The position numbers and the translations under genes are program-made. This document shows positions 34,797 to 46,314 of a DNA stretch of 64,000 nt, piece by piece. How positions within the stretch are numbered: the first letter of the stretch is position 1; each line of letters starts with the position of its first letter. The stretch is from Fischerella sp. PCC 9431 (lineage in GTDB: Bacteria; Cyanobacteriota; Cyanobacteriia; Cyanobacteriales; Nostocaceae): NCBI RefSeq assembly GCF_000447295.1, contig NZ_KE650771.1, positions 1,063,151 through 1,127,150 of the forward strand, written 5' to 3'. The notes beneath the pieces were generated by a model that made no database searches, had not been told where the DNA came from, and saw nothing but the letters and a program-made list of their open reading frames with translations.

Positions 34797-36263
34797 ACTA
34801 AAAAATGGTTTTGGATAGGTATTGCAGGTATATTTCTCCTATCACTGTTCCTCCGATTTTGGGGATTAGGGAGATTTAACACTTTAGTATTTGATGAAGT
34901 TTACTATGCTAAATTTGGCAGTAACTATCTTACCCAAACTCCATTTTTTGATGGTCATCCACCGCTTGGTAAACTGATAATTGCGTTGGGAATGTGGATT
35001 AGCGATCGCATTCCCTTGTGGCATGATCAAGTGAATGGGTTAACAGGTGCATTGCGACCAGCTTGGAGTTATCGTTGGCTTAATGCTCTGTTTGGCTCAT
35101 TTATTCCCTTAATTATTACAGGAGTTGCCTATCAATTAAGTTCTCGTCGTAGTTTTGCTTTACTAGCAGGTTTATTCACGGCTTGCGACGGTATCTTTAT
35201 CGTCGAGTCCCGCTATGCTTTGATCAACATATATATAGTTATCTTTGGATTATTAGGACAGTTATTTTTGTTATTAGCCCTGGCAAATCACAGACAACAG
35301 CGTAGATTTTACCTCATACTGGCTGGTGTTGCTTTTGGTGCTTCTGCTGGTACGAAATGGAACGGTTTATGGTTTTTGTTAGGTGCTTATCTAATCTGGA
35401 TTTTCGCCTGGGGATGGAAATTTGTAGGAAGAATAAGTCAAACAAACATTTCTAGACAAAGCCGTAATTTACGGGAGTATGAACAAGAAACATCACCATT
35501 ACAAAACTTGACGCAGCTCAATTTTGTGAGCTTTTTCTTTTATTTAGGAATAATTCCAGCATTCATCTACAGCCTGATTTGGATTCCTCATTTATTAATA
35601 AATAAAAAATATAATTTTATTGAAGTTCATAAACAAATTTTGCTGTTTCATGAGCGTTTAGGGGGTAATACTCCCACCGTCCACCCTTACTGTGCAGCAT
35701 GGTATAAATGGCCTTTGCTGACTCGACCAATGGCCTATTTATATGAAACAGCAACAAGTCTCAAAGAATCCCTTCCTGTAGTTGGACCACCTTTACCTAG
35801 CGGTACTGGTAAAGTCATCTATGATGTTCATGCAATGGGAAATCCGTTTTTATGGTGGTTTGGTATCATTGCTCTGTTATTGTTGGTAGTAATGTTGGGG
35901 TGGCAAGCGATAAATTTTTTGGTGAATAAAAAACGTTTTGCGATCGCACCAAGCTTTAGAGTTGATACTTGGATTGCTTTATATTTGATTTTAAATTATG
36001 CTGCCAATTTGCTGCCTTGGGTAGGAGTAAATCGTTGTCTTTTTATCTATCATTACATGACAGCTGTTGTGTTTGCTTTTATGGCGATCGCTTGGTTGGT
36101 GGATCAATTTCTTCGTAGTTATTCCAAGGTACTCCGGGCTGTTGGTGTTACGATTACGTTTACAATTTTGACAGCTTTTGTTTTCTGGCTACCGCTTTAT
36201 TTAGCTTTACCCCTTTCACCTCAAGCTTATAAATTGCGGATGTGGTTTCATTCTTGGATTTAG
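34794..36263 (+). CDS. GT39 dolichyl-phosphate-mannose protein mannosyltransferase family
   Basis: A 489-residue polytopic protein with about ten hydrophobic segments. The first loop has the PMT/GT39 signature FLRFWGLGRFNTLVFDEVYY, with the Asp-Glu pair expected to be catalytic, and GHPPLGKLIIALG follows. The C-terminal part has another family motif region (GNPFLWWFGIIALLLL and WVGVNRCLFIYHYM). In eukaryotes and actinobacteria such enzymes transfer mannose from a polyprenyl-phosphate donor to Ser/Thr of secreted proteins; here the acceptor is unknown. The start ATG is inside an ATTGACC/CAATGAC repeat. Confidence 0.88.
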   Translation: MTKKWFWIGIAGIFLLSLFLRFWGLGRFNTLVFDEVYYAKFGSNYLTQTPFFDGHPPLGKLIIALGMWISDRIPLWHDQVNGLTGALRPAWSYRWLNALFGSFIPLIITGVAYQLSSRRSFALLAGLFTACDGIFIVESRYALINIYIVIFGLLGQLFLLLALANHRQQRRFYLILAGVAFGASAGTKWNGLWFLLGAYLIWIFAWGWKFVGRISQTNISRQSRNLREYEQETSPLQNLTQLNFVSFFFYLGIIPAFIYSLIWIPHLLINKKYNFIEVHKQILLFHERLGGNTPTVHPYCAAWYKWPLLTRPMAYLYETATSLKESLPVVGPPLPSGTGKVIYDVHAMGNPFLWWFGIIALLLLVVMLGWQAINFLVNKKRFAIAPSFRVDTWIALYLILNYAANLLPWVGVNRCLFIYHYMTAVVFAFMAIAWLVDQFLRSYSKVLRAVGVTITFTILTAFVFWLPLYLALPLSPQAYKLRMWFHSWI

Positions 36264-36792
36264 GCTTTTGAAAATGGAGCGATCACAACTTTCGTAGAAA
36301 TTTTCTTGCGAAATCCCAAGTTATGCAATTAAATAACACAGAGACATGTAGATGGTTATTATATGTGCATTTGTGTGAATAATTTGACAAGTAACAAATA
36401 ATCAATCATGCACATAAAACTTCCTAAATCTTAATCAAGATACACATTGTATAGAGGTAAGAATAAACTACTTTTAATATTTTTTAGCTGATGACTTTTG
36501 TTTGACTTGTTAGACTGAGAACGCAATGTTGATTGGGAAGTGTTCTAGAAAGTGACTCAAAGATTCAAAAGTCTATCTTTAAGGCAAAAGCTTCTGTATT
36601 GATAAATTTAGGAAGATTGTCATCTTGATATATCTGGCTCTCACTATACTGCGATCAAAAGATAAGTTACAAAAATTAATTTATTAAAACCCTTCGTAGA
36701 GTCAAGAGTCCAAAAGCTAGGGTTAGGAAATCAAATCAGTGAACTGATAACTGATAACTGTTCACTGATAACTGCAAGAAAAGAGGAGAATC
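36264..36792. other. spacer upstream of the phytochrome gene
   Basis: 529 bases with no gene. The end (36738-36776) has CTGATAACTG heptad repeats. GAGGAG before the phytochrome start is the only clear signal. It should hold the promoter of the light-sensing cluster. Confidence 0.45.
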
Positions 36793-39099
36793 GTGATGGT
36801 AATGGAATTTGAATTGCAAAGTTTAAACTTGACAAGTTTAAAAGAACCATCAATTCATACAATTAGTCAAATTCAACCCCACGGAGTACTTTTGGTTCTA
36901 GAAGAACCAGAGTTGAATATTGCACAAGTCAGCAGTAATACCTATGAGGTTTTTGGGATTACTCCTGAAAATATGCTGCAAAAGAAATTAGAAGATTTAC
37001 TTGATCCTTTCCAAATCGAGAAAATTAAAGCTGGACTTTTACAAGAAAGTCTAGATATGATCAATCCCACAAAAATTTGGGCAAGAGTGAAAGGTGATGA
37101 GTATGTAGTATTTGATGGCATTTTTCACCGCAATGCAGACGGATTTTTAATTTTAGAATTGGAAATAGCCTTTTCTCAAGAAAATATTCCATTTTTAAGT
37201 TTCTATCATTTAGCCAGAGCATCTATTAATAAATTAGAAGAAACGGGAAATCTCCACGATTTCTGTCAAATTCTGGTGCAAGAAGTCCGAAAAGTCACCG
37301 GATTTGACCGAGTCATGTTATATAAATTTGATGATGACGGGCATGGTTCTGTGATTGCTGAAGAAAAACTAGCAACTATGGAATCTTATCTGGGTTTGCA
37401 TTATCCAGAGTCAGATATCCCTAGACCAGCCAGAAAATTATTTGCTTCTAACTGGATTAGGATTATTCCAGACACTCATGCTGAACCTGTAGAAATTTTT
37501 CCTGCTATTAATCAAGTCAGCCAACGTCGCCCAGATTTAACAAATTCGATTCTCAGAAGTCCTTATTCATGCCATATTGAATATTTACATAATATGGGTG
37601 TTGGTGCTTCTTTGACGATTTCTTTGATTAAAGAAGGACAACTCTGGGGATTAATTGCTTGTCACCATCAGACGCCCAAATATGTCTCTTATGAGATGCG
37701 GAAAGCTTGCGAATTCTTGGGAAGAGTGATTTTTTCCGAACTTGCAGATCGAGAAGAAACTGAAGATTATGACTATCGGATGCGACTGACATATATCCAA
37801 TCAGCATTAGTTGAATATATGTCCCAAGAAGAAAACTTTATTGATGGGTTAGTTAAACATCAACCAAATATACTAGATTTAGCTAATGCTCAAGGTGCAG
37901 CAATCTGTTTTGGTGGTAATTACACGTTAATCGGTGAAACTCCCACAGAAGAAGAACTGAATTTCTTAGTCCAATGGCTCAAGAGTAATGTTGAAGAAGA
38001 AGTATTTTATACTGATTCTTTGCCACATCTTTATCCAGATGCCCAAAATTTTAAAAATGTTGCCAGTGGGTTATTAGCAATTCCGATTTCTAAACAGAAT
38101 TATGTGTTATGGTTCCGACCAGAAGTAATTCAAACTGTGAATTGGGGTGGCGATCCAAATCGAGCATTTGAAGTGAATATTTCAGACGGAAATACCCGTT
38201 TGTGTCCGCGTAAATCTTTTGAATTGTGGAAAGAAACAGTTCGTTTAACTTCTTTACGCTGGCAATCTGTAGAAGTGAAAGCTGCATTAGAGTTGCGAAA
38301 AGCAATAGTCAATATTGTATTGCGCCAAGCAGATGAATTAGCACAGTTAGCCCATGATTTAGAACTGTCTAACGCAGAATTGAAAAAGTTTGCTTACGTC
38401 GCCTCCCACGACTTACAAGAACCGCTAAACCAGGTAGCAAACTATGTGCAACTACTAGAGATGCGCTATGAACAATTACTCGACGAAGATGCAAAAGAAT
38501 TTATTACTTTTGCCGTTGAGGGAGTCAGCTTGATGCAGACGTTAATTGATGACGTGCTAGCATACTCGAAAGTAGATATGCAAGCGATAGAATTTGAACT
38601 AACGGACGTCGAAACAGCTTTAGGACGCGCCCTAACTAATTTGCGGAAACGCATCAGCGAAACAGGTGCTGTGATTACCCATGATCAGTTACCAACTGTC
38701 ATGGCTGATGGTACTCAGTTGATGCAATTGTTCCTAAACTTGATTGGAAATGCGATTAAGTTCCACAGCGATAAAGCACCAGAAATTCATATCGGTGCTT
38801 CTCGCTTAGAGGAAGAATGGTTATTTTCTGTCCGAGATAATGGTATCGGTCTTGATCCACAGTTTAGCGATCGCATTTTTGTCATCTTTCAACGCTTGCA
38901 CACACGCGATGAGTACCCAGGTACTGGTATGGGTTTAGCCATCTGTAAGAAAATTATCGAGTGCCATCGGGGACGAATCTGGGTAGAATCACAACTTGGT
39001 GAAGGTGCAACATTCTACTTTACAATTCCGGTGGGAGGACGCGATCGTGAGCGGAGAAACGGACGAAAAGCACAAAACCATATTTTTGGTCGAAGATAA
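36793..39099 (+). CDS. cphA: cyanobacterial phytochrome histidine kinase (CphA/Cph1 type)
   Basis: A 768-residue red/far-red photoreceptor kinase. Domains in order: PAS-like (about 15-115), GAF (about 140-310), PHY (about 325-505), HisKA (about 525-590) and HATPase_c (about 640-750). Cys260, in [20 protein letters not shown], is at the position of the bilin-attaching Cys259 of Cph1, so a covalent phycocyanobilin is expected. [14 protein letters not shown] is the PASDIP-type GAF motif. The phosphoacceptor is His539 in [10 protein letters not shown]. The GTG at 36793 is followed by ATG at 36796, which has better spacing to GAGGAG. rcpA overlaps its end by 53 bases. Confidence 0.93.
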   Translation: MMVMEFELQSLNLTSLKEPSIHTISQIQPHGVLLVLEEPELNIAQVSSNTYEVFGITPENMLQKKLEDLLDPFQIEKIKAGLLQESLDMINPTKIWARVKGDEYVVFDGIFHRNADGFLILELEIAFSQENIPFLSFYHLARASINKLEETGNLHDFCQILVQEVRKVTGFDRVMLYKFDDDGHGSVIAEEKLATMESYLGLHYPESDIPRPARKLFASNWIRIIPDTHAEPVEIFPAINQVSQRRPDLTNSILRSPYSCHIEYLHNMGVGASLTISLIKEGQLWGLIACHHQTPKYVSYEMRKACEFLGRVIFSELADREETEDYDYRMRLTYIQSALVEYMSQEENFIDGLVKHQPNILDLANAQGAAICFGGNYTLIGETPTEEELNFLVQWLKSNVEEEVFYTDSLPHLYPDAQNFKNVASGLLAIPISKQNYVLWFRPEVIQTVNWGGDPNRAFEVNISDGNTRLCPRKSFELWKETVRLTSLRWQSVEVKAALELRKAIVNIVLRQADELAQLAHDLELSNAELKKFAYVASHDLQEPLNQVANYVQLLEMRYEQLLDEDAKEFITFAVEGVSLMQTLIDDVLAYSKVDMQAIEFELTDVETALGRALTNLRKRISETGAVITHDQLPTVMADGTQLMQLFLNLIGNAIKFHSDKAPEIHIGASRLEEEWLFSVRDNGIGLDPQFSDRIFVIFQRLHTRDEYPGTGMGLAICKKIIECHRGRIWVESQLGEGATFYFTIPVGGRDRERRNGRKAQNHIFGRR

Positions 39100-39493
39100 T
39101 AAAGCCGACATCCGTCTGATTCAAGAAGCTTTGAAACATAGCATGATACCGCACCAGATAATTACTGTCAGGGATGGTATGGATGCTATGGCTTATTTGC
39201 GCCAAGAGGGCGAGTATGCAGATGCACCCCGCCCTGACTTGATCCTCTTAGATTTGAACCTACCTAAAAAAGACGGTAGAGAAGTTCTCGCGGAGATTAA
39301 AGCCGATCCCAAGCTAAAACGTATTCCTGTAGTCGTACTGACAACTTCCCACAACGAAGAAGATATTTTTCATAGCTATGACTTACACGTGAACTGCTAC
39401 ATCACCAAATCTCGCAACCTCAGTCAACTATTCCAAATCGTCAAAGGTATAGAAGATTTTTGGTTGTCTACCGTCACTTTACCATCAGAGTAG
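39047..39493 (+). CDS. rcpA: response regulator of the phytochrome (RcpA type)
   Basis: A 148-residue single-domain receiver. The phosphoacceptor is Asp69 in [13 protein letters not shown]; acidic pocket residues are in [13 protein letters not shown]; the conserved Thr is in [12 protein letters not shown] and the Lys in YITKSRNL. The KKDGREVL segment and the length match the Rcp1/RcpA group that accepts phosphate from CphA-type phytochromes. I chose the GTG at 39047: GGAGG stands nine bases before it and the product starts [17 protein letters not shown]. An in-frame ATG further upstream would add 17 residues read from within the kinase gene. It overlaps cphA by 53 bases, so the two are translationally coupled. 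It has no output domain. Confidence 0.92.
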   Translation: MSGETDEKHKTIFLVEDNKADIRLIQEALKHSMIPHQIITVRDGMDAMAYLRQEGEYADAPRPDLILLDLNLPKKDGREVLAEIKADPKLKRIPVVVLTTSHNEEDIFHSYDLHVNCYITKSRNLSQLFQIVKGIEDFWLSTVTLPSE

Positions 39494-39645
39494 GGGATCA
39501 GGGATCGGGGATCAGGGATCGGAGATCTGAAATTAAACATTATTAGTTTTCTCCCTTGTCTCCCTTGTCCCCCTTGTCTTTCTTATCCCCAATCCCCAAT
39601 CCTTAATTCCCAATCCCCAATCCCCATTCCCCGACCCCCATTTAT
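39492..39645. repeat. short-tandem-repeat tract between rcpA and the hybrid kinase gene
   Basis: GGGGATCAGGGATCGG units on the left, a central TTATTAG, then CTCCCTTGTCTCCCTTGTCC and CCCAATCCCCAATCC units on the right. It could act as a terminator or attenuator between the two signalling genes. Confidence 0.7.
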
Positions 39646-39648
39646 ACT

Positions 39649-40824
39649 ATGATTGCAAGCTCAATCAAAATTTTATTGATTGAGGACAATTTGGCGGAAG
39701 CTAGATTGTTACAAGAGTTTCTGAAGCAAGCCCAGTCTCATGAATTTACTTTGCTGAATGTCAAGAGATTAGGCGAGGCGTTGTCCTTACTCAGTAATTG
39801 TAATGAGATCAGTTGTGATTTTGACGTAATTCTGTTGGATTTGACTTTACCGGATAGTGAAGGTTTGACTTCCCTTGCACCTTTGATGAGTCAAGCTCCT
39901 ACTGTACCAATCGTGGTATTAACAAACACTAACGATGATAAACTTGCCTTAGAAGCGGTACGCAAAGGAGCGCAAGATTATCTTGTCAAACGACAGGTAA
40001 ATGTAGAAGTATTAATTCGTGCTTTAAGATATGCGATCGAGCGTAAGCAAACTTTAGAATCATTACGCGCAGTCAATCATGCTTTAGAAATTCGGGTAGA
40101 AGAAAGAACAGCAGAGTTAGTCAAAGCTCAAGAAATCAATCAGTTTAAATCTGAATTTGTTTCCATGCTGTCTCACGATATCCGTAATCCCTTAAATACT
40201 ATCTTGTTGGCAGCAGGGTTGTTACAAAACAGTGGTGAAAAACTATCTCAAGAAAAAAAATTAACTCATTATAAATTAATTCGTTCTGCTATTAAAAATA
40301 TGTCACAGCTATTGGATGAAGTTTCTCTATTAGGTAAAGCTGATTCCGGTAGACTTGAGCGAGAATTTACTTTGCTCGATTTACAAGATTTATGTTGGCA
40401 AATAGTTGAAGAAGCACAGTTAATTGCAGCCGATAAACAGATGACGATTGTATTTACGACTACCGGAAAACCAACTGAAGCATTAAGCGATGAAAATTTA
40501 TTACGGCATATCTTAGGAAATTTACTTAGCAATGCTATTAAATATTCTCATCTTGATAGTATTGTTTATTTTGAACTGAGATTTAAAGACCAAACTGTCG
40601 TCTTTAAAATCAAAGATGAAGGAATTGGTATTCCTTTAGAAGACCAAAAACAACTTTTTCAGTCCTTCTATCGTGCTAACAATGTTGGCTCAATTCCTGG
40701 TACTGGTTTGGGATTAGCAATTGTGAAAAAGTGCCTAGAGGCTCATGGAGGAGATATTACAGTTAATAGTGAAGTGGGAGTGGGTACAACTTTTACAGTA
40801 ACTTTACCGTTGATTAAAGGTTAA
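39649..40824 (+). CDS. receiver-histidine kinase hybrid, without a separate sensor domain
   Basis: A 391-residue protein. The N-terminal receiver domain (about 6-125) has Asp64 in VILLDLTLPDSEG, Thr in IVVLTNTNDDKLA and Lys in DYLVKRQ. A coiled linker (about 130-160) leads to HisKA with His176 in SHDIRNPLNT and to HATPase_c (about 275-388; NAIKYS, DEGIGIP, GTGLGLAIV). It has no PAS or GAF sensor, so it is likely switched by phosphorylation of its own receiver. It follows cphA and rcpA and may form a relay with them; the partner is an inference. Confidence 0.88.
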   Translation: MIASSIKILLIEDNLAEARLLQEFLKQAQSHEFTLLNVKRLGEALSLLSNCNEISCDFDVILLDLTLPDSEGLTSLAPLMSQAPTVPIVVLTNTNDDKLALEAVRKGAQDYLVKRQVNVEVLIRALRYAIERKQTLESLRAVNHALEIRVEERTAELVKAQEINQFKSEFVSMLSHDIRNPLNTILLAAGLLQNSGEKLSQEKKLTHYKLIRSAIKNMSQLLDEVSLLGKADSGRLEREFTLLDLQDLCWQIVEEAQLIAADKQMTIVFTTTGKPTEALSDENLLRHILGNLLSNAIKYSHLDSIVYFELRFKDQTVVFKIKDEGIGIPLEDQKQLFQSFYRANNVGSIPGTGLGLAIVKKCLEAHGGDITVNSEVGVGTTFTVTLPLIKG

Positions 40825-40901
40825 TCAGATTCCTTTTGCCTAAAATCAACACTTTCATAAATGTTAGCGATCGCCATTTCCAAATCAATAGAAACAAATT
40901 C

Positions 40902-41543
40902 TTAAATCCTAACTCTTTCAAACACAGCACGATATACAGGTTCGCCCTTTTTTTGAGTCGCTATTTCCCTTTCTGTAGAGACTGAAAGGGGATTTTCTGC
41001 TAACCATTCTCCCGCACCTTGTCTTTGAAAACTAGGATGAGCAGCAAAGCGATCGCACATTTCTCTAGCAACAAATTCTACATCTGATTGTAAAAATATT
41101 ATTCCCCCTGGGATTAGATAATCTGAGAGTTCCGCAACTAGTTCCGGTTGTACTACTCGCCGTTTTGCATGACGATTTTTAAACCAAGGATCAGGAAATT
41201 GAATACTGACACGCTGTAAGGTTCCTGTGGGAAGAGTTGATAACAGCGATCGCAAAGAATTATTCACGTTACAAAATAAATAATGCAAATTTTGCAGTTC
41301 TAACTCATCCCGCAGTTTATTGGCTTGATCTACCAAAGGTTCACGAATTTCTAAACCCAGAAAATTCCAACTTGGTTCTATCTGCGCTAATTGTAATAAA
41401 AATTGTCCCCTGGCACAGCCAATATCTAAATGCAGTGGTTGATTTGGCTGGAAATAGACTTTTTCCCAGTCTAAAGGATTAGCTGGTGCTTGATACTTGT
41501 TTGCTAGGGGGTTGACGTGCTGACGGACTCGAACGCGTACCAA
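40902..41543 (-). CDS. trmB: tRNA (guanine-N7-)-methyltransferase
   Basis: A 213-residue class I methyltransferase that makes m7G46 in tRNA. Motif I is [17 protein letters not shown], followed by [11 protein letters not shown]. The family signature is [20 protein letters not shown], with the conserved PDPW and KxRH(A/K)KRR residues, and the C-terminal [13 protein letters not shown] is present. The start is TTG at 41543, supported by AAGGAG six bases before it. It faces the hybrid kinase gene tail to tail. Confidence 0.95.
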   Translation of the reverse strand: MVRVRVRQHVNPLANKYQAPANPLDWEKVYFQPNQPLHLDIGCARGQFLLQLAQIEPSWNFLGLEIREPLVDQANKLRDELELQNLHYLFCNVNNSLRSLLSTLPTGTLQRVSIQFPDPWFKNRHAKRRVVQPELVAELSDYLIPGGIIFLQSDVEFVAREMCDRFAAHPSFQRQGAGEWLAENPLSVSTEREIATQKKGEPVYRAVFERVRI

Positions 41544-41920
41544 AAAAATCTCCTTAATTATTTATTGCTTGTTGATATTTGTTAGTTTTTAATAAGATTC
41601 TTGGTTTTGATGATTTGGTTTTTGATTTGTATCAATTATCAATATATGTATTGTAACTATTGTAAATCCTTATTTTGACATAAATTATCTCTGTTGGATA
41701 ATACATGAGCTTGAAGTTATCCTAAAAATGCAGGCTTTGATAAATAACTCACTTTCTTGAGTTAATCCTCATTATCTTTTCCTAATAACAATCAAAAAAC
41801 AACAAATTTTAAATATGTACAAATATTAAGGGGGATCATTGCTACGCAAGTCTAGGAGACAGAGGTTATACTCTATTTTAAAAGGATTTTAACTTTGTTT
41901 TTAAAATAATCTTTACTTCA
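41544..41920. other. divergent promoter region, trmB/phosphodiesterase
   Basis: 377 AT-rich bases; no gene or strong structure seen. Confidence 0.4.
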
Positions 41921-43027
41921 ATGATTCCCCATTTCCGCTTTGCCATAGTCAGCGACTTACATATTGCTCTTCCCCATACAATCTGGAATCATCCCAGTCG
42001 TTTTCATTTGGTGGAAGTCAGTGTTTCAGGGTTTGAAAGTGTATTAGAACATCTCACACAGTTAGATTTAGATTTTATTTTATTACCTGGAGATTTAACT
42101 CAGCATGGTGAACCAGAAAATCATGCTTGGTTAGCACAACGCTTGTCAAAGTTACCTTTTCCTGCTTACGTCGTTCCTGGTAATCACGATGTTCCTGTTT
42201 TAAATGCTAATGAGCAATCAATTGCATTTGCGGATTTCCCTTATTACTATCGTAAATTTGGTTACTCAGATTCTCAGCAGCCTTACTATACTTGTCAGGT
42301 CTTGCCAGGAGTCAGACTTATTGGTCTAAATTCTAACTTGTTCAATGACCAGGAAGAACAAATAGGACGTTTGGATATTGAACAATTGCGATGGTTAGAA
42401 GAAGTGCTAGCTGCAACTGGTGATGAATTAGTGCTAGTGATGATCCACCACAATGTTGTGGAACACTTGCCGAATCAATCACGCCATCCAATGGCAAATC
42501 GCTATATGTTAGAAAATGCTGGGGAATTATTATCCCTGTTGCGACGCTACGGAGTCAGGTTAGTATTCACAGGACATTTGCATGTTCAGGACGTAGCATA
42601 CTCTGAGGGTGTATACGACATTACCACTGGTTCTTTAGTCAGCTATCCTCACCCTTACAGAGTATTAGAGTTTCGTCATGATCGCTACGGTAGGCAATGG
42701 TTGCAGATGTTATCGTATCGAGTCGAATCAGTCCCAGATTTCCCGAATTTGCAATACAGTTCACGCAAATGGATGGGCGATCGCAGTTTTCCCTTTTTAA
42801 TGAAATTTTTGACCTTGCCTCCTTTGAGCCTACCATTAGAACAAGCTCAAGAACTAGCTCCCACTCTACGAGACTTTTGGGCTAATGTTGCCAATGGAGA
42901 CGCATTATTTGACGCTTCCCAATATCCACCAGAATTAGGTAGTTATTTTGAAAAATACGGTGCGATCGCCACTTGTGGTACACCTACACTCATTGATAAC
43001 CACAGTACTTTGTTGGTTAGTCATTAG
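41921..43027 (+). CDS. calcineurin-like metallophosphoesterase (possible cAMP phosphodiesterase)
   Basis: A 368-residue metallophosphoesterase with the full metal-ligand set: DLH (Asp12, His14), GDLTQHGEPEN, GNHD, a later histidine in VMIHHNVVEH, and GHLH. The order and spacing match the IcC/CpdA-like group, which hydrolyses 3',5'-cyclic nucleotides; other phosphodiester substrates cannot be excluded. A C-terminal extension of about 100 residues follows the last motif. Soluble, no signal peptide. Confidence 0.87.
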   Translation: MIPHFRFAIVSDLHIALPHTIWNHPSRFHLVEVSVSGFESVLEHLTQLDLDFILLPGDLTQHGEPENHAWLAQRLSKLPFPAYVVPGNHDVPVLNANEQSIAFADFPYYYRKFGYSDSQQPYYTCQVLPGVRLIGLNSNLFNDQEEQIGRLDIEQLRWLEEVLAATGDELVLVMIHHNVVEHLPNQSRHPMANRYMLENAGELLSLLRRYGVRLVFTGHLHVQDVAYSEGVYDITTGSLVSYPHPYRVLEFRHDRYGRQWLQMLSYRVESVPDFPNLQYSSRKWMGDRSFPFLMKFLTLPPLSLPLEQAQELAPTLRDFWANVANGDALFDASQYPPELGSYFEKYGAIATCGTPTLIDNHSTLLVSH

Positions 43028-43096
43028 TCATGAACTGCACGCTTTACCTTCTTAAAATATATTTGGGTGAGTTTTGATGACTCACCCTAACTTTAA

Positions 43097-45766
43097 CTAT
43101 GGAGTACGCAGCGTACCCGCAGGAATTCCCAAAATATCCTCAATCTTAGGCATATCTTCCAACGCAATTACCCTACCTTCATCCTCAAAACCAGCGATTT
43201 GATCAAAGTTCAAATACTGATACAAATCCCCAGCAAAAGGCTGAATCTTTTTACCCACAATATCCATATATTCTTGGACTGTGGGAACGCGCCCTAATAA
43301 CGCACAAACTGCTGACAATTCGGCGGAACCAAGATACACTCGCGCATCCTTACCCATGCGATTATTAAAGTTGCGGGTAGATGTGGAAAATACCGTTGCA
43401 CCATCTTCAACTCGCGCTTGATTTCCCATACATAAACTACACCCTGGAACTTCTGTCCGCGCACCCGCAGCGCCAAAAATACCGTATACACCTTCTTCTT
43501 TTAATTGGTGTTCATCCATGCGGGTGGGTGGACAAATCCACAAGCGGGTTTTGACTGCGCCTGCACCTTCCAATACTTTGGCAGTAGCGCGATAATGACC
43601 AATATTCGTCATACAAGAACCGACGAATACTTCATCAACTTTGTCGCCTGCAACTTCCGATAATAGTTTCACATTATCAGGATCATTTGGTGCAGCTACA
43701 ATTGGTTCTTTGATTTCGTTCAAATCAATTTCGATAATTTCCGCATATTCCGCATCCGGATCTGCTTCCATTAATACCGGGTTTGCCAACCATTCTTCCA
43801 TTTTGGCAACACGACGCATTATTGTTTTAGCATCGCCATAACCCCGCGCTACCATGTTTTTCAACAAAGCCACATTAGAACGCAGATATTCAGATACAGT
43901 CTCGGTACTGAGTTTGATTGTGGAACCTGCACAAGAACGTTCGGCTGTAGCATCAGTAAATTCAAAAGCTTGCTCAACTTTCAAATCTGGTAAGCCTTCG
44001 ATTTCCATGATCCGCCCAGCAAAAACATTTTTCTTGTTTTGCTTTTCTACTGTCAACAAACCTTTTTGAATCGCAACGTAGGGAATCGCGTTCACAATAT
44101 CTCGCAATGTCACACCTGGTTGCAATTCACCCTTAAAACGTACCAAAACTGATTCTGGCATATCCAGAGGCATCACACCCAACGCCCCAGCAAATGCTAC
44201 TAACCCGGAACCAGCAGGAAAAGAAATACCCAAGGGGAAACGAGTATGAGAGTCGCCACCTGTTCCCACGGTGTCTGGTAACAACATTCGGTTTAACCAC
44301 GAGTGAATAATACCATCACCGGGACGCAAAGCCACACCACCACGAGAAGCAAAAAAGTCTGGTAATTCGTGGTGAGTTTTGATGTCAATTGGTTTGGGAT
44401 AAGCAGCAGTGTGACAAAAACTTTGCATTACCAAATCTGCACTGAAACCAAGACAAGCGAGTTCTTTTAATTCATCCCGTGTCATTGGTCCGGTGGTATC
44501 TTGGGAACCAACGGTAGTCATGATCGGTTCGCAGTAAGTACCCGGACGCACACCGGGTAAACCGCACGCTTTACCAACCATTTTTTGGGCGAGGGTGTAA
44601 CCTTTACCTGTGTCAGTAGGTTGTTGGGGACGGGTAAAAATCGGACTGGGTTCTAAATCTAGTGCAAGTCTGGTTTTATCGGTGAGGGTACGTCCAATTA
44701 ATAAAGGAATGCGTCCGCCTGCACGTACTTCATCCAAAATGGTATCGGGTTTGAGGCTAAATGTTGAAATGACTTCGCCAGCAACGTTTGTGATTTCACC
44801 TTTGTAGGGGTGGATAGTAATCACCATCCCGGTTTCCATTTTGGTGACATCGCACTGGATGGGGAAAGCACCAGCATCTTCAGCTGTATTGAAGAAAATT
44901 GGCGCGATCGCACCACCTAAAATATATCCGCCTGCCCGTTTGTTGGGAACATAGGGAATATCATTACCAATGTGCCAAAGTACTGAGTTAATCGCTGATT
45001 TGCGAGAGGAACCAGTACCGACGACATCGCCGACGTAGGCGATAGGGTGTCCTTTTTTCTTTAATTCGGCAATAGTATCCAACGCCCCAGGCATCCGTGA
45101 TGCTAACATTGCCAAGGCGTGTAAAGGAATATCCGGGCGAGTCATCGCTTCGGTAGCGGGGGATAAGTCGTCGGTGTTGGTTTCGCCAGGAACTTTAAAA
45201 ACAGTAACGGTAATTGCTTCGGGTACTTCGGGACGAACTGTAAACCACTCTGCATCTTTCCAAGCATCAATTACCCGTTTTGCATAAGGGTTAACTTTGG
45301 ATAATTCTAAGATATCGTGGTAGGCATCGTACACTAGCAGAGTTTTGCTGAGGGCGATCGCGGCGTAGGCTGCTATCGGTTCTTTCCCTTCTCCCCCCAT
45401 AACTAGAGGTGTTTCGGAGGAATCTGAGAAGGAAACGGTGGGAGTTTGCAGGAGTTCAATTAAAGATTGGACGTTGTAACCTCCTACCATTGTCCCCAAT
45501 AATTCTACTGCTGCAATTGGTGAAATTAGGGGGCTGGTTATTTCGCCTTTGGCGATACCAGTCAGAAATCCGGCTTTGACGTAAGCTGCTGGATCAACTC
45601 CAGGAGAGACGCGATCGCGCAATAAATGCAGTAAATTTTCCTCTTCTCCCGCAGGTGGATTTTTCAGTAATTCACACAATTCTGATGTTTGTTTTGCATC
45701 CAACGGTAAGGGGGGAATTCCTAATGCTGCCCTTTCGGCGACGTGTTGACGGTATTGTTCTAGCAT
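43097..45766 (-). CDS. acnB: bifunctional aconitate hydratase 2/2-methylisocitrate dehydratase
   Basis: An 889-residue AcnB-type aconitase that interconverts citrate and isocitrate in the TCA cycle. The N-terminal HEAT-like domain begins [20 protein letters not shown], followed by the swivelling domain ([20 protein letters not shown]) that in AcnB stands at the N-terminus, and then the catalytic domains. 4Fe-4S ligands include [13 protein letters not shown] and [13 protein letters not shown]. Active-site sequence [19 protein letters not shown] is present. Full length. It stands alone and convergent with the phosphodiesterase gene. Confidence 0.96.
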   Translation of the reverse strand: MLEQYRQHVAERAALGIPPLPLDAKQTSELCELLKNPPAGEEENLLHLLRDRVSPGVDPAAYVKAGFLTGIAKGEITSPLISPIAAVELLGTMVGGYNVQSLIELLQTPTVSFSDSSETPLVMGGEGKEPIAAYAAIALSKTLLVYDAYHDILELSKVNPYAKRVIDAWKDAEWFTVRPEVPEAITVTVFKVPGETNTDDLSPATEAMTRPDIPLHALAMLASRMPGALDTIAELKKKGHPIAYVGDVVGTGSSRKSAINSVLWHIGNDIPYVPNKRAGGYILGGAIAPIFFNTAEDAGAFPIQCDVTKMETGMVITIHPYKGEITNVAGEVISTFSLKPDTILDEVRAGGRIPLLIGRTLTDKTRLALDLEPSPIFTRPQQPTDTGKGYTLAQKMVGKACGLPGVRPGTYCEPIMTTVGSQDTTGPMTRDELKELACLGFSADLVMQSFCHTAAYPKPIDIKTHHELPDFFASRGGVALRPGDGIIHSWLNRMLLPDTVGTGGDSHTRFPLGISFPAGSGLVAFAGALGVMPLDMPESVLVRFKGELQPGVTLRDIVNAIPYVAIQKGLLTVEKQNKKNVFAGRIMEIEGLPDLKVEQAFEFTDATAERSCAGSTIKLSTETVSEYLRSNVALLKNMVARGYGDAKTIMRRVAKMEEWLANPVLMEADPDAEYAEIIEIDLNEIKEPIVAAPNDPDNVKLLSEVAGDKVDEVFVGSCMTNIGHYRATAKVLEGAGAVKTRLWICPPTRMDEHQLKEEGVYGIFGAAGARTEVPGCSLCMGNQARVEDGATVFSTSTRNFNNRMGKDARVYLGSAELSAVCALLGRVPTVQEYMDIVGKKIQPFAGDLYQYLNFDQIAGFEDEGRVIALEDMPKIEDILGIPAGTLRTP

Positions 45767-46007
45767 TTTTCTATTCTCCGTTGGGATGTTCTCCCCTTAA
45801 TTATGAAATATTTTTAGGCAAGACTTGGCTATAAAATCTTACCTTATTTTATAGCTGAAAGCCTTACTGGTAATCGGTTATTAACAATTTTATCTGATAC
45901 TTAAATTTTAGTTTTAAGTATCAATTCAAACTGAAGATCTTTTAATTGCCACAACACTTACAATTAATGGATTAATTGTTTTACCCATAATATATAAAAC
46001 TGATAAC

Positions 46008-46247
46008 TTATCCTAAGTGTTGGTTTAACCAAAGTTCTAAATCATTAACACTAGAAAAATCTAACAATGCTTCTCCGAGATTTTCTAATTGTTCAATTGA
46101 TAAGCCTTTAATTTGCTCGATTAATGACGTGTCAATTTGACCAATCCGGCGATTTAATAGACGTAGGATTAAGTATTGTTCGCCTTGTTGCCTTCCTTCT
46201 TCTTTGGCTTGTTCTCTATCTCTTTGATAAAGGGGTTCTAATCGCAT
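46008..46247 (-). pseudogene. truncated duplicate of the DUF4351 C-terminus
   Basis: A 79-residue frame (start at the Met of MRLEPLYQRDREQ) nearly identical to the last part of the gene at 46315-47259. It has the DUF4351-type end LRLLNRRIGQIDTSLIEQIK, LSIEQLENLGEALLDFSSVN and LELWLNQHLG. The homology continues a few dozen bases beyond the start and then breaks off, so this is a tandem partial duplication that lost the nuclease domain. Whether the fragment is translated is unknown. Confidence 0.7.
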
Positions 46248-46314
46248 AATTAACTCCCGGCATCTGCTTCTAAAACAGATACCTTACGAGAATAATTCAA
46301 TAAATCAAAATGAA

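Noticed and set aside
46008-46247. Independent small regulator gene
   Set aside because: It is a near copy of the neighbour's C-terminus and is better explained as a partial duplication.
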